This document shows, in pieces, positions 18,344 through 27,287 of a stretch of DNA of 64,000 nucleotides. The first letter of the stretch is position 1. Each line of letters starts with the position of its first letter. Both the position numbers and the translations under genes were made by a program. The DNA comes from HXMU1420-13 sp024742815 (GTDB lineage Bacteria; Bacteroidota; Rhodothermia; Balneolales; Balneolaceae): positions 17,274 through 81,273 of the forward strand of contig JANSXX010000016.1 in NCBI GenBank assembly GCA_024742815.1, written 5' to 3'. The notes under the pieces were generated by a model. That model saw only the letters and a program-made list of their open reading frames with translations. It was not told the DNA's origin and made no database searches.

Positions 18344-18709
18344 TGGAGATGCGGGGAGTCGAACCCCGGTCCGAAACGGCAAACCTGCAAATATCTACAT
18401 GTTTAGTTGCTAATTAACATTCGCCTGAAGCCGAGCCTAGCAACCAAGCGACTTCAAACTATTCTGTGAAAGATTCACGCAGCAGAGACAGAAGGCCCTG
18501 TTACGCTATCCTGTCTGTTATGGCGATCCAAACTGACGCTGACAGGCACGCTTTCAGCGGATCGGCTCAGTCAGTTTATGCTGCTAAGCGGTAAGAATAA
18601 TTGTTGTCAATTATTTTTGTGTCCATAATGGGTGTTTTACGAGAACCATTGGTCATCCTCGACATGCAACCTGCGGTGTTACTCATCCCGTCAAATCCAG
18701 AACATCCCC
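18344..18709 (-). ncRNA. ssrA: Transfer-messenger RNA (tmRNA, ssrA)
   Basis: On the minus strand the 5' end reads GGGGATGTTCTGGATTTGAC and the 3' end holds a tRNA-like T arm (GGGTTCGACTCCC) and CATCTCCA, which pairs with GGGGATG in a 7-bp acceptor stem (one G-U). This is the tRNA-Ala-like fold of one-piece tmRNA. An internal reading frame at about 18576-18623 ends in ...DNNYSYRLAA followed by TAA and would be the proteolysis tag. The exact resume codon is uncertain; DTKIIDNNYSYRLAA is the longest likely tag. The genome has CTA rather than CCA after the discriminator base, so CCA must be added after transcription. It rescues stalled ribosomes with SmpB. Confidence 0.95.
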
Positions 18710-18911
18710 AGTAATTCAAAGAGCGACTTTCAATATACGAATTATATCGCAGAAAAATTGTTGTGTTCCCTTTGGAAACTATTATCCATTACAAAAGTTT
18801 TAGCGTTCTCTATGGCAATAATTTCATAACAAATTCGATTCTTTTTTAAACCTAACTTTTTACAGCTCATCCCGTTTAAGTCGGGCGAACTTTATAATAC
18901 TACGACTATTC

Positions 18912-21182
18912 ATGACACTTAGAACAATACTGCTTTCGGGGATTCTTATCATTGGTTCGCTCTCGCTACACGCGCGGCAATCGGTAAGCATTACAGGGTA
19001 TGTTAGAGACGCCAATACCGGCGAAACTTTGATAAGCGCGAACGTAGCCCTCATCGAAATAAACCGCGGCGGCGCTACTAACGCACAAGGCTATTACAGT
19101 ATCCAAAATGTAGAGCCGGGAACCTACACGATAGCCGGATCTTATATTGGCTATGATTTATTTACGCAAGAAATCACTTTAGAAAGAGGTCAGAGTTTAA
19201 GATTTGATATCGATTTAGTGCCCGACGTTTTTGAGGGTGACGAAATTATTGTAGAATCAGAAGCCGAACGACAGGAACTCAAATCCATTGGTACTGCACA
19301 GGTAAAAACTGAACTGATTAAAGCTTTACCTGCCATTTTTGAAGCCGACGTTTTTCGCTCAATTCAATATTTACCCGGTGTAAAATCTGCCAGCGATTTT
19401 TCTAGTGGATTGTATATCAGAGGCGGTAGTCCGGATCAGACACTCATCATGCTTGATCAAACAACGGTGTATAACCCGAGCCATTTTTTTGGGTTTTTCT
19501 CCACCTTTAATCCCGACGCAATCAAAGATGTACGATTATTTAAAGGTGGCTACCCGGCTGAGTACGGCGGCAGATTAGGCTCCGTACTTTCGGTGTATAA
19601 CAAGGATGGAAACCGAAATAACTATCAAGGGTCGGTTACTTTGGGGATGCTTGCCTCGCGCGTTGCCATCGAAGGTCCGATCAAAAAAGGTTCTTTTATG
19701 CTTGCAGCACGACGTTCTACCTTAGAGCCATTGTTATCTGCCTTGCGCCAATCAAACGATAACATCCCCTCCCTCTTTTACTTTTACGATTTCAATGGAA
19801 AGATCAATTACGATGCTTCTTTGAACGATAAATTTAGCTTGGCCTTTTATTCAGGTGCCGATAAAGTTCGTTTTCCATTTGCTGATGATGCCGAGTTCAC
19901 ACTTAATTATGGAAATCAAACCGTAAGTGGTAACTGGACCCATATTTTCAGCGATAAAGTATTTTCCAATTTTGTAATTACAGGTTCCCGCTATTTCAAT
20001 TTCCCGGAATTTGAGTTTGGCGGAACCCCATTTGAGCGGGATAATAACATTTACGATTTCTCGCTTAAATCCGATCTCGAATACATCCCAAATGAGAAAC
20101 ATCAGATAGCAACCGGAGTTTGGGCAGGCGTATTTACACTGCGACTGCAAGATCGCTTTGATAATCAGGATTCGTTTAGTTCCCGAATCCATTCCAGATA
20201 TGCGAGTTACTACTTGCAAGATACATGGCGCCCTACCGAGCAGTGGAAAGTGATTGGAGGAATAAGAGCTAATTATTTTTCTGATGGTGATTACCTGCGT
20301 TTAGAACCACGACTATCCGCCGAATATTTCGCTTCAGATCGCCTCACACTACAAGCAGCTTATGGCCGATATAACCAATTCTTTACACTAATTACCAACG
20401 AGGCATTTTCAGGCTTCGATTTGTGGCTTACAGCCGATGAAGGAATTCGCCCCGCTTTCGGTGATCAATTTGTACTGGGCGCAAAAACAGTTCCTTTTAA
20501 AGATTATGGGCTCGATATCGAGCTGTATTATCGCACGATGAACGACTTGTTTGAGCTCGATCCATTTTTACCGGATGCAGCCGGACTTCTTTACGAGGAT
20601 TTATTCAGAATTGGTGAAGGATACGCGTACGGAACTGAAATCATGTTTGAAAAAAGAGTGGGTCGATTGAACGGCTACATCGGCTACACATTCGGCTACA
20701 CCTGGCGAAAATGGCCTACTTTTAACGTGGCTATAGGTGATGAAAGCCAAACCGCACGTTTTTATCCACCTAAATACGACCGTCGAAATGATGTAAAAAT
20801 TATCCTGAATTACGAATTAAGTAGAAAGTGGAAATTTACGGGAGCGTGGGTTTATGCCACCGGTCAGGCTTATACCGAAGCTACCGGCCGTTATGCCGTT
20901 TACGACACTCCTTGGAGTGCTATCAACCAAAACAATTTGTTGGTAGTAGAAAATGTGAATGCATCACGCCTTCCGAACTATCACCGAGCTGATGTTTCGT
21001 TTAGTCGTCGCGGCACCTTTTTTGGGTTAGGCGAAGCTGAACTACAACTTCAAGTTATAAATGTATACAGCCGCAGAAATGTGTGGTTCACCCAAATTGA
21101 TTTTGAAGATAACCCGGTAAGCAGAACGGATGTAACTCTGTTACCCATTATACCAGCCATCTCTTACACTGTGAAATTTTAA
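18912..21182 (+). CDS. TonB-dependent receptor with carboxypeptidase-like regulatory domain
   Basis: 756 residues: signal peptide (1-21, ending 'SLHARQ'), carboxypeptidase-like regulatory domain (about 24-110, 'ITGYVRDANTGETLISANVAL' region and 'GSYIGYDLFTQEITL'), plug (about 120-235, 'LPGVKSASDFSSGLYIRGG', 'TLIMLDQTTVYNPSHFFGF') and a beta-barrel ending in a terminal Phe. The 'LYIRGGSPDQTLIMLD' plug signature is that of the receptors paired with DUF4249 lipoproteins. A DUF4249 gene follows after 1 bp and a DUF4159 gene after that, all in the same direction. Substrate unknown. Confidence 0.92.
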   Translation: MTLRTILLSGILIIGSLSLHARQSVSITGYVRDANTGETLISANVALIEINRGGATNAQGYYSIQNVEPGTYTIAGSYIGYDLFTQEITLERGQSLRFDIDLVPDVFEGDEIIVESEAERQELKSIGTAQVKTELIKALPAIFEADVFRSIQYLPGVKSASDFSSGLYIRGGSPDQTLIMLDQTTVYNPSHFFGFFSTFNPDAIKDVRLFKGGYPAEYGGRLGSVLSVYNKDGNRNNYQGSVTLGMLASRVAIEGPIKKGSFMLAARRSTLEPLLSALRQSNDNIPSLFYFYDFNGKINYDASLNDKFSLAFYSGADKVRFPFADDAEFTLNYGNQTVSGNWTHIFSDKVFSNFVITGSRYFNFPEFEFGGTPFERDNNIYDFSLKSDLEYIPNEKHQIATGVWAGVFTLRLQDRFDNQDSFSSRIHSRYASYYLQDTWRPTEQWKVIGGIRANYFSDGDYLRLEPRLSAEYFASDRLTLQAAYGRYNQFFTLITNEAFSGFDLWLTADEGIRPAFGDQFVLGAKTVPFKDYGLDIELYYRTMNDLFELDPFLPDAAGLLYEDLFRIGEGYAYGTEIMFEKRVGRLNGYIGYTFGYTWRKWPTFNVAIGDESQTARFYPPKYDRRNDVKIILNYELSRKWKFTGAWVYATGQAYTEATGRYAVYDTPWSAINQNNLLVVENVNASRLPNYHRADVSFSRRGTFFGLGEAELQLQVINVYSRRNVWFTQIDFEDNPVSRTDVTLLPIIPAISYTVKF

Positions 21183-21183
21183 A

Positions 21184-22080
21184 ATGATGAAAGCATATTT
21201 ATTAACCATAATCGCCCTATTTACTGCATTATCTGCTTGCGAAGTGTACGAGCAGGATTCCTACGAAGAATATTATGTGGTAGAATCTTATTTGGTCGCA
21301 AACCGACAACTCCCTCAAGTTAGAGTTTCAACTACAGCACCTGTAAACGATTTTTACGCTTTTACTAGATCAGCCATTGCAGATGCACAGGTTCAGATTC
21401 GATTATTAGACCCATCCGGATCCTCCATCGAAGAAGTATTTACATACACCAGCGATTCTGCCGGTATCTATCAACCAATGGACACGCACGATGTTTTACC
21501 CACACGCAGTTATCAATTGTATGTGACGATCCCAACCACATCAGCTGAGATTACGGCTACAACCGTTGTCCCTGACACTTTTAAAGTGATAAGTACTGTA
21601 TTGGATACACTGGTTTATCAATCTACCGAACAATTAGAAATTACCGTTTCAGAGAGTACATATCCCGGCAGGCAGAATATTTTCATATTCAACACTATTG
21701 CATTAGATCCTGATCCGGCAATGTTAACTCCCATTTATGCTGATTTTTTGGAAGATGAAATTGTAACTCTCGATGAATTGACCAATACAGAATCAGGATT
21801 GCTAAATGCGGCGAATTTTACCGTAAATCAGGATCAGAGCATCACCATTCGATATCCTTGGATTGCGGTAGCTTTTTACGGCGATAATAAACTGATTGCT
21901 ACTACCGTAGATGATAATGTGTACGATTTTGTCCGTTCGGAATCGGTTCAACTTGGCGGCTCTACCCTATCACCCGGTGAAATTCAAAATGTGATTACAC
22001 ATGTTGAAGGTGGTTTGGGAATTTTTGGTTCCTTAGCTTCCGATACGATTCAAACATACATCAAACCGTTTGAATTTTAG
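21184..22080 (+). CDS. DUF4249 family lipoprotein, partner of upstream TonB receptor
   Basis: 298 residues, lipobox 'FTALSACEV' (Cys19), then the DUF4249 hallmark 'YYVVESYLVANRQLPQVRVSTTAPV' pattern in which the early strand carries 'VVESYL' and 'VRVSTT'. ATG 21184 starts 1 bp after the receptor stop; ATG 21187 is an equally good start. DUF4249 proteins are predicted surface lipoproteins, almost always next to a TonB receptor, and may act as a lid or ligand-binding partner as SusD does; their biochemical role is not established. This copy is more typical of the family than the two at 11589-13358. Confidence 0.85.
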   Translation: MMKAYLLTIIALFTALSACEVYEQDSYEEYYVVESYLVANRQLPQVRVSTTAPVNDFYAFTRSAIADAQVQIRLLDPSGSSIEEVFTYTSDSAGIYQPMDTHDVLPTRSYQLYVTIPTTSAEITATTVVPDTFKVISTVLDTLVYQSTEQLEITVSESTYPGRQNIFIFNTIALDPDPAMLTPIYADFLEDEIVTLDELTNTESGLLNAANFTVNQDQSITIRYPWIAVAFYGDNKLIATTVDDNVYDFVRSESVQLGGSTLSPGEIQNVITHVEGGLGIFGSLASDTIQTYIKPFEF

Positions 22081-22110
22081 CGTACTTTTCAACTTTAAAA
22101 TACTAGACTT

Positions 22111-22791
22111 GTGAAGCGCACTTCGGCTATACTCTTTTTGATTTGTTCTTTCATGTTCCCACCTTTGGTCCAAGAAGTTGTGGCACAACAGAATGGCGCT
22201 TTTGAAATTGCTCGTATCAAATATCGCGGTGGCGGCGACTGGTATAACGACCCATCTTCTCTTTCAAACCTGATCGCATTTGCCCAAGCAAATGTGCCCA
22301 TCAGCGTGAATCGTAAATATGTAGATGTTGCGCTGGGTAGCACCGACCTGCATAACTATCCCTTTGCATATTTAACAGGTCATGGCACCATAACGGCCAA
22401 CAATACCGAAGTTCGTAACCTTAGAAATTATCTCGAAAATGGTGGTTTTTTATATGTGGACGACGATTACGGTCTTGATGAGCACATCCGCAATTTGATG
22501 AGTGAAGTGTTTCCTGAGGAAGAGTTTATTGAGCTTCCATTCTCACATCCTATCTATCAACAGGTATTTCGATTTAATAACGGAGTACCAAAAATTCATG
22601 AACATGATAATAAAGCCCCACGCGGTTATGGATTGTTTCATAAAGGCCGATTGGTAATGTTTTATACCTATGAGTCTAATCTAGGAGATGGCTGGGCAGA
22701 TGCTGAAGTGCACAATAATCCACCCGAGAAGCGAGAACAAGCCTTAAAAATGGGTGTTAACATTTTAGTGTATGCTTTGACACGCATTTAG
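22111..22791 (+). CDS. DUF4159 domain-containing exported protein
   Basis: 226 residues from GTG 22111, with a signal peptide (1-25, ending 'EVVAQQ'). The mature part is one DUF4159 domain: 'FEIARIKYRGGGDWYNDPSSL', 'YPFAYLTGHGTI', 'LRNYLENGGFLYVDDDYG' and 'SHPIYQQVF'. DUF4159 has a glutamine-amidotransferase-like fold and is often found with MoxR/vWA membrane proteins, but none is encoded here. It lies 30 bp after a DUF4249 gene in the same direction and may be part of that transcript. Function unknown. Confidence 0.8.
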   Translation: MKRTSAILFLICSFMFPPLVQEVVAQQNGAFEIARIKYRGGGDWYNDPSSLSNLIAFAQANVPISVNRKYVDVALGSTDLHNYPFAYLTGHGTITANNTEVRNLRNYLENGGFLYVDDDYGLDEHIRNLMSEVFPEEEFIELPFSHPIYQQVFRFNNGVPKIHEHDNKAPRGYGLFHKGRLVMFYTYESNLGDGWADAEVHNNPPEKREQALKMGVNILVYALTRI

Positions 22792-22828
22792 ATTTAGAGT
22801 ATAATCTGCGAACCAAAATTCACTGATT

Positions 22829-23239
22829 ATGCAAAGCATTTCTCCTTATCTGTTCTTTCCCGGCAATTGCGAAGAAGCTCTCAATTTTTATCAAAAAGTG
22901 TTTAATGCCGAGATTACCGCATTACAACGGTTTGGTGACGCCAGCATGCCGGTTGATGACGATTACAAATCAAAAATTATGCACGGAGAGCTAAGCATAG
23001 GCTCCATCAAACTAATGTTTTCTGATGGTGCTCCACATCGTGAAATAACCAATGGCGATAATGTACACTTAAATTTGTCATTTTCTGATGAAACCTCTCT
23101 TCGCTTAACCTGGGGTAAATTAGCTGAAGGCGGATCTATTCACATGGACTTACAGGATACGTTTTGGGGTGCCCTTTTCGGACAATTAGAAGATAAATAC
23201 GGCATTCGCTGGATGTTGAATTACCAGAGAGAAAGCTAA
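22829..23239 (+). CDS. VOC family protein (PhnB/YjdN-like glyoxalase fold)
   Basis: 136 residues, about the usual length for the PhnB/YjdN subgroup. Family landmarks are 'SPYLFFPGNCEEALNFYQKVFNAEI', a mid-protein 'KIMHGELSIGSIKLMFSDG', and 'LQDTFWGALFGQLEDKYGIRWMLNY' at the C-terminus. Most members are metal-binding proteins of unknown substrate and many are annotated as 3-demethylubiquinone methyltransferase-like without proof. A TATAAT sequence about 30 bp upstream (22799-22804 region) could be a promoter. The gene converges on dnaG across a period-7 inverted repeat. Confidence 0.82.
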   Translation: MQSISPYLFFPGNCEEALNFYQKVFNAEITALQRFGDASMPVDDDYKSKIMHGELSIGSIKLMFSDGAPHREITNGDNVHLNLSFSDETSLRLTWGKLAEGGSIHMDLQDTFWGALFGQLEDKYGIRWMLNYQRES

Positions 23240-23241
23240 AA

Positions 23242-23340
23242 AATTATAAATTTTGAATTTTAAATTTTGAATTACGAAACTTCTTCAGGTTAAGAAAACA
23301 ATCTTTAATTCATAATTCGTAATCCAAAATTTTTAATTTC
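23242..23340. repeat. AT-rich period-7 repeat with inverted arms between convergent genes
   Basis: Left arm 23242-23278 is built of 7-bp units of AATTTTG/AATTTTA/AATTACG type. Right arm about 23306-23339 has units AATTCAT, AATTCGT, AATCCAA, AATTTTT. The two arms are roughly reverse complements (for example AAATTTTGAATTACGAA against TTCGTAATCCAAAATTT), so a large imperfect hairpin can form. It fills the space between the VOC gene and the dnaG stop and may act as a bidirectional terminator. Confidence 0.75.
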
Positions 23341-25370
23341 TATTCCTCCCCTTTCATCTTAAAAGAAAACACTTTATCGCTATTGGGGTTGTCTTTTTCG
23401 CCTTTGGGATCGGGATAGAAATCGTCGGAATCTACACGTTCTCGTTGAGTGATTTTTGATTGAATATCGGCCTGAATCTTAATAATCTGATGCTTTTCTT
23501 CTGATGAAGCAGTTTTTAACTTCTCAGCTAATTCCTCTCTTTTTCGCTTAAAGAAACTCAATTCCATCGTCTTTATCGTACTTTTTGCAGTGCGGAACGG
23601 GTTACGATCAACTTTGTATTCGACCCCGATTTTTTCGGCATGTCGCTCGCTGGCACTGTGCTGTTTCAATAGTACGTCACCCACCAATCTTGGGTATGGA
23701 TCCGATTTTTCCGAATAAACTTCGATATTAATTTCTTCCCCTTTTTTGAATCGTTCCACAATATCGCGGTAAAAGCCAGCCAGTTCTTCATCTTCAAACA
23801 ATCGATCGTTGGTTAACGAACAAATATATTCCACCATAGGATTCTTGTAGGTGATCATCAGGCGGATTAATTCCTTTTCGTAGCTGGGTTTTTTCTTAGT
23901 TGGAGCACGAAATTGCTCTTCATCAATCATTAAATCATCTACAGGAAATTCTTCGTCCGGTAATGGGGGCTCATCACTATTTTGAATTCGCTGCTGTGTT
24001 TCCCTTTCCTGCTGTTTTTTTACCCGGAATCGTTCTTTCTCTTTCTGCTTTTGCTTTCGTGCCAACACCCTGTCTAATTCATCAAATAAATCGCGATCGC
24101 TACCCCGGCGGAATTTTTGTGTTTTTTGATGCAGATGCTGCACATACAACTGCTGTTGAATAGATTCTGAAATATTGGCTATTGCTTCCAGTATTTCTGA
24201 TATCACTTTCGCGAGTTCAGTTGGTTTTTCGAGTCGGCCTTCTTCATCGGCCTTAAGCATCAGGAAATCGACAAAATCTTGTGCCTTTTTCTGCTTTAAC
24301 TCATCAAACGATTCTTTGCCAAATTGCTTCACAAAAGAATCCGGATCTTCGCCATCAGGTAATTCCAATAGCTGAACTTCCATCCCTTCTGCTAATGCAA
24401 TATTTATTCCACGTTTCATGGCGGCCTGACCTGCATTATCTGAATCATAGATCATGATAATACGCTCTCCGTAGCGATGAAGAATTTTCATTTGTCCGGG
24501 AGTAAGTGCCGTTCCCGAACTTGCTACTACGTTTTTGATTCCATGCTCATTTAAGGTGATTACATCGGTGTAGCCTTCCACCAAAATCACTTCTTTATTC
24601 TTTCGAATGTCGTTTTTAGCGAAGTTTACTCCATACACAACTTCACTTTTATTGTACACTTTGGTTTGAGCCGAGTTGATATACTTCGCAGTTTTCTCAT
24701 TACCCAGCACTCTCCCGGCAAAAGCGATCACCTTATTAGTTGGCGAGAAAATCGGAAACATTAATCGACCTCTAAAGGTGTCGTAATATCCTTCACCTCG
24801 GTTGCTTGGTTTGATTAGATCAGCCTCAATAAGATATTTTTTATCAATTCCGGCACCTTCTGCAGCTGCAAACAATTCGTTTCCTGATGCGGGGGAGTAC
24901 CCTAAACCAAAACGTTTTATTATTTCCCGATTGTAGCCTCTTTTTTGCAGATAGGCCATCGCTTTTTCGGCTTCCGGGTTTTCAATCAAATTTCGATAAT
25001 AGAACCGTCCGGCAAACCTTAAGGCATTATACATCCCCTCTTTAAGCTGATAATTCTCCCCCCGTTCCTGATCCTGATCATCTTCCGGGATAAACACTCC
25101 ATAACGATCGGCCAATTCTTTCACTGCTTCCGGAAAGCTAATCCCGTCCTGATCCATAATAAATTTGAACACATCGCCCGACTCGCCGCATCCGAAACAT
25201 TTATAAATACCAAGACTCGGGTTTACATTAAATGATGGTGTTTTCTCATTGTGATAGGGACATAAACCGATGAAACCACTGCCCGATCGCTTCAGCTTCA
25301 CATAGTCTGAAACAACCTCTACAATATCGGCAGCATCTTTTACTTCTTCTTTTTTAGCATCGGTGATCAT
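23340..25370 (-). CDS. dnaG: DNA primase DnaG
   Basis: 676 residues from ATG 25370; the frame extends upstream to 25439, but those codons are made of the heptamer repeat and the family begins at 'MITDAKKEEVKDAADIVEVV'. CHC2-type zinc finger near residues 37-63 ('CPYHNEKTPSF', 'YKCFGCGESGDV'), catalytic core, Toprim domain with 'VEGYTDVI', 'ASSGTALTPGQ' and 'YDSDNAGQAA' (the metal-binding Glu and Asp residues), then a charged linker rich in Lys/Glu/Arg and a helical C-terminal helicase-binding domain. It makes RNA primers for Okazaki fragments. The gene stands alone, not in the classic rpsU-dnaG-rpoD operon. Confidence 0.97.
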   Translation of the reverse strand: MITDAKKEEVKDAADIVEVVSDYVKLKRSGSGFIGLCPYHNEKTPSFNVNPSLGIYKCFGCGESGDVFKFIMDQDGISFPEAVKELADRYGVFIPEDDQDQERGENYQLKEGMYNALRFAGRFYYRNLIENPEAEKAMAYLQKRGYNREIIKRFGLGYSPASGNELFAAAEGAGIDKKYLIEADLIKPSNRGEGYYDTFRGRLMFPIFSPTNKVIAFAGRVLGNEKTAKYINSAQTKVYNKSEVVYGVNFAKNDIRKNKEVILVEGYTDVITLNEHGIKNVVASSGTALTPGQMKILHRYGERIIMIYDSDNAGQAAMKRGINIALAEGMEVQLLELPDGEDPDSFVKQFGKESFDELKQKKAQDFVDFLMLKADEEGRLEKPTELAKVISEILEAIANISESIQQQLYVQHLHQKTQKFRRGSDRDLFDELDRVLARKQKQKEKERFRVKKQQERETQQRIQNSDEPPLPDEEFPVDDLMIDEEQFRAPTKKKPSYEKELIRLMITYKNPMVEYICSLTNDRLFEDEELAGFYRDIVERFKKGEEINIEVYSEKSDPYPRLVGDVLLKQHSASERHAEKIGVEYKVDRNPFRTAKSTIKTMELSFFKRKREELAEKLKTASSEEKHQIIKIQADIQSKITQRERVDSDDFYPDPKGEKDNPNSDKVFSFKMKGEE

Positions 25371-25395
25371 TTTTGAATGATAGCCACAAAGTATC

Positions 25396-25463
25396 AAAAG
25401 GGAAAAGGGAAAAGTGAGAAATCCCTTTTCCCTTTTCACTTTTCACTTTTCACTTTTCACTCC
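25396..25463. repeat. Period-7 repeat with 14-bp hairpin upstream of dnaG
   Basis: Two AAAAGGG units (25396-25409) are the perfect reverse complement of CCCTTTTCCCTTTT (25423-25436), leaving a 13-nt loop. The right side continues as CTTTTCA-type heptamers to 25460. It starts 26 bp upstream of the dnaG start codon, in the dnaG/sucD divergent spacer, so a transcript from beyond it would carry this hairpin in the dnaG leader. Confidence 0.85.
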
Positions 25464-25562
25464 AAAAAAATATTTAACCAGAATTAAAGCCTTGCTTTTA
25501 GCTACTTTGATGAACAGCCCGTATATTCCCGCCCGAAAAATCACACTTCAAAAACTTATAGA

Positions 25563-26432
25563 ATGAGCGTATTAGTTGGAAAAGACACTCGCCTTGTAGT
25601 TCAAGGCTTTACCGGCAGCGAAGGTAGCTTCCATGCCGGACAAATGATCGAATATGGAACCAATGTAATCGGTGGTGTAACTCCCGGTAAAGGTGGTCAA
25701 TCTCACCTCGATCGCCCGGTATTTAACACCGTTGCAGAAGCCGTAGAAAAAGAAGGCGCTAATACCTCTATTATCTTTGTGCCACCGGCATTTGCTGCCG
25801 ATGCCATTACCGAAGCAGCTTTCGCAGGTGTTAAAACTATCATCGCAATTACCGAAGGAATTCCGGTAAAAGATATGATCGTGGCTAAACAAATAGTTAA
25901 AAGCCATGGTGCTACCCTGATTGGACCTAACTGCCCGGGAGTTATCACTCCGGGTGAAGCTAAAGTTGGAATTATGCCGGGATTCATTTTCTCACCGGGT
26001 ACTGTTGGTTTAATTTCTCGATCCGGTACCCTTACTTATGAAGCGGTTGATCAGCTCACAAAAGCAGGACTAGGACAAAGCACCGCTATTGGTATTGGTG
26101 GTGATCCGGTAATCGGAACTACTCACCTTGATGCTGTTAAATTGCTTCAGGAAGATCCTGATACCGAATCTATTGTATTAATTGGTGAGATTGGTGGTTC
26201 TGCTGAGGAAGAAGCTGCTGCTTACATCAAAGACAATGTTACTAAGCCTGTGGTGGCATTTATTGCCGGCTCAACAGCGCCTCCGGGTCGCCGTATGGGC
26301 CATGCTGGTGCAATTATCTCCGGCGGAAAAGGAACCGCTCAGGATAAGAAAAAAGCATTAGCTGATGCAGGAATTACCGTTGTAGAAAGTCCTGCCGATA
26401 TCGGCGACACACTAAAAGGAGTACTTGCTTAA
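25563..26432 (+). CDS. sucD: Succinyl-CoA ligase (ADP-forming) subunit alpha
   Basis: 289 residues, the usual SucD length. N-terminal CoA-binding domain ('TRLVVQGFTGSEGSFHAGQM', 'GGVTPGKGG') and C-terminal ligase domain with 'GPNCPGVI' and the phospho-histidine loop 'GRRMGHAGAIISGGKGTA' (active-site His in 'GHAGA'). It catalyses succinyl-CoA + ADP + Pi to succinate + ATP + CoA with the beta subunit. No sucC lies beside it, so the two subunits are encoded apart, as in several Bacteroidota. A clear terminator follows. Confidence 0.97.
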   Translation: MSVLVGKDTRLVVQGFTGSEGSFHAGQMIEYGTNVIGGVTPGKGGQSHLDRPVFNTVAEAVEKEGANTSIIFVPPAFAADAITEAAFAGVKTIIAITEGIPVKDMIVAKQIVKSHGATLIGPNCPGVITPGEAKVGIMPGFIFSPGTVGLISRSGTLTYEAVDQLTKAGLGQSTAIGIGGDPVIGTTHLDAVKLLQEDPDTESIVLIGEIGGSAEEEAAAYIKDNVTKPVVAFIAGSTAPPGRRMGHAGAIISGGKGTAQDKKKALADAGITVVESPADIGDTLKGVLA

Positions 26433-26462
26433 CAACAGCAAAGTTTCTTTATACAATTTTCT

Positions 26463-26494
26463 AAGCCTTATTCGTTGACGGATAAGGCTTTTTT
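26463..26494 (+). terminator. Rho-independent terminator after sucD
   Basis: 9-bp stem AAGCCTTAT (26463-26471) with ATAAGGCTT (26482-26490), 10-nt loop, run of six T. It lies 30 bp after the sucD stop. The open frame of the next gene extends back into it, which argues for the later start at 26514. Confidence 0.9.
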
Positions 26495-26513
26495 ATTTAG
26501 TATTAAGAAACTT

Positions 26514-27287
26514 ATGGGTAAGCAAAAATTTACACTCTATCTTTTGATTTTTTTGTGTGCAGTCTGGGTTAGCAGCACACCATCTAATGCTCAATCATTA
26601 AGTGATTCCACAATTGTAATGGGCACTCCGCATGATATTGAAAATGGTAAGGGCTATATCAGAAATTATTACCTAAACTATAATCTAGTTGGTATCGGAA
26701 TTGGGGATCATGTTTTCTTAAAAGCTGGTATTGGATTAGCTGAACTATTTGACCGACAATCGCACGGCTATCTAATTCAACCAACAGTTTCACTTCCAAT
26801 AAATAGTTCAACAGATATAAATCTGGGAGTTACTTTTGCTCAACTAACCAATACATTGTTTATCAGAACTTTTAATATTGAAGTTTATAGATCAATTGGG
26901 AAAAGTGTGCTACAAGCCGGATTAAACATCGGTAAAATTGATACCTATGCAATAGATAGTGATAAATTTACCTTCACTAACTTAGACCCTTCATTTGAGC
27001 TAAGCTTCTCAAGATATATAACCTCAAGGTCTATCATTATGATAGAAAATAGAACATTTAGAAATATATATTTAGAGGTTAATGATGATCATCTAATCGA
27101 CACAATTAAACCACGAAACACCTCTGTATCTGAAACAGATTTTGTAACAACATTTATCTATAGATATATAAGCAAAAAAGCCAGCTATGATGCCGGCTTA
27201 GTTGCCATTTACGACTTTCCTTCAGGAAACGATATTTTATTTCCCTATTTAGGCTTTGTTATTCCTTTCGATCGATTTACTGAATAG
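26514..27287 (+). CDS. Exported outer-membrane beta-barrel-like protein, unknown function
   Basis: 257 residues from ATG 26514; an upstream in-frame ATG (26475) lies within the sucD terminator. Signal peptide about 1-26 ('LLIFLCAVWVSSTPSNAQS'). The rest alternates polar and hydrophobic residues with many aromatic residues and short turns, as in a small outer-membrane barrel, with 'FPYLGFVIPFDRF' near the end. No named family recognised. The gene is slightly richer in A and T than its neighbours. Its last 11 bp overlap the convergent glgC gene. Confidence 0.65.
   Translation: MGKQKFTLYLLIFLCAVWVSSTPSNAQSLSDSTIVMGTPHDIENGKGYIRNYYLNYNLVGIGIGDHVFLKAGIGLAELFDRQSHGYLIQPTVSLPINSSTDINLGVTFAQLTNTLFIRTFNIEVYRSIGKSVLQAGLNIGKIDTYAIDSDKFTFTNLDPSFELSFSRYITSRSIIMIENRTFRNIYLEVNDDHLIDTIKPRNTSVSETDFVTTFIYRYISKKASYDAGLVAIYDFPSGNDILFPYLGFVIPFDRFTE

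Noticed and set aside
18632..18829. 65-codon open frame on the plus strand over the tmRNA 5' part
   Set aside because: It lies antisense to a clear tmRNA with matching acceptor stem and T arm; the frame is a shadow.
23340..25370. Macromolecular synthesis operon (rpsU-dnaG-rpoD)
   Set aside because: The genes next to dnaG are a VOC protein and SucD; no rpsU or rpoD is present in the window.
25371..25439. N-terminal extension of the dnaG frame
   Set aside because: These codons are made of heptamer repeat sequence and DnaG homologues start at the internal ATG 25370.
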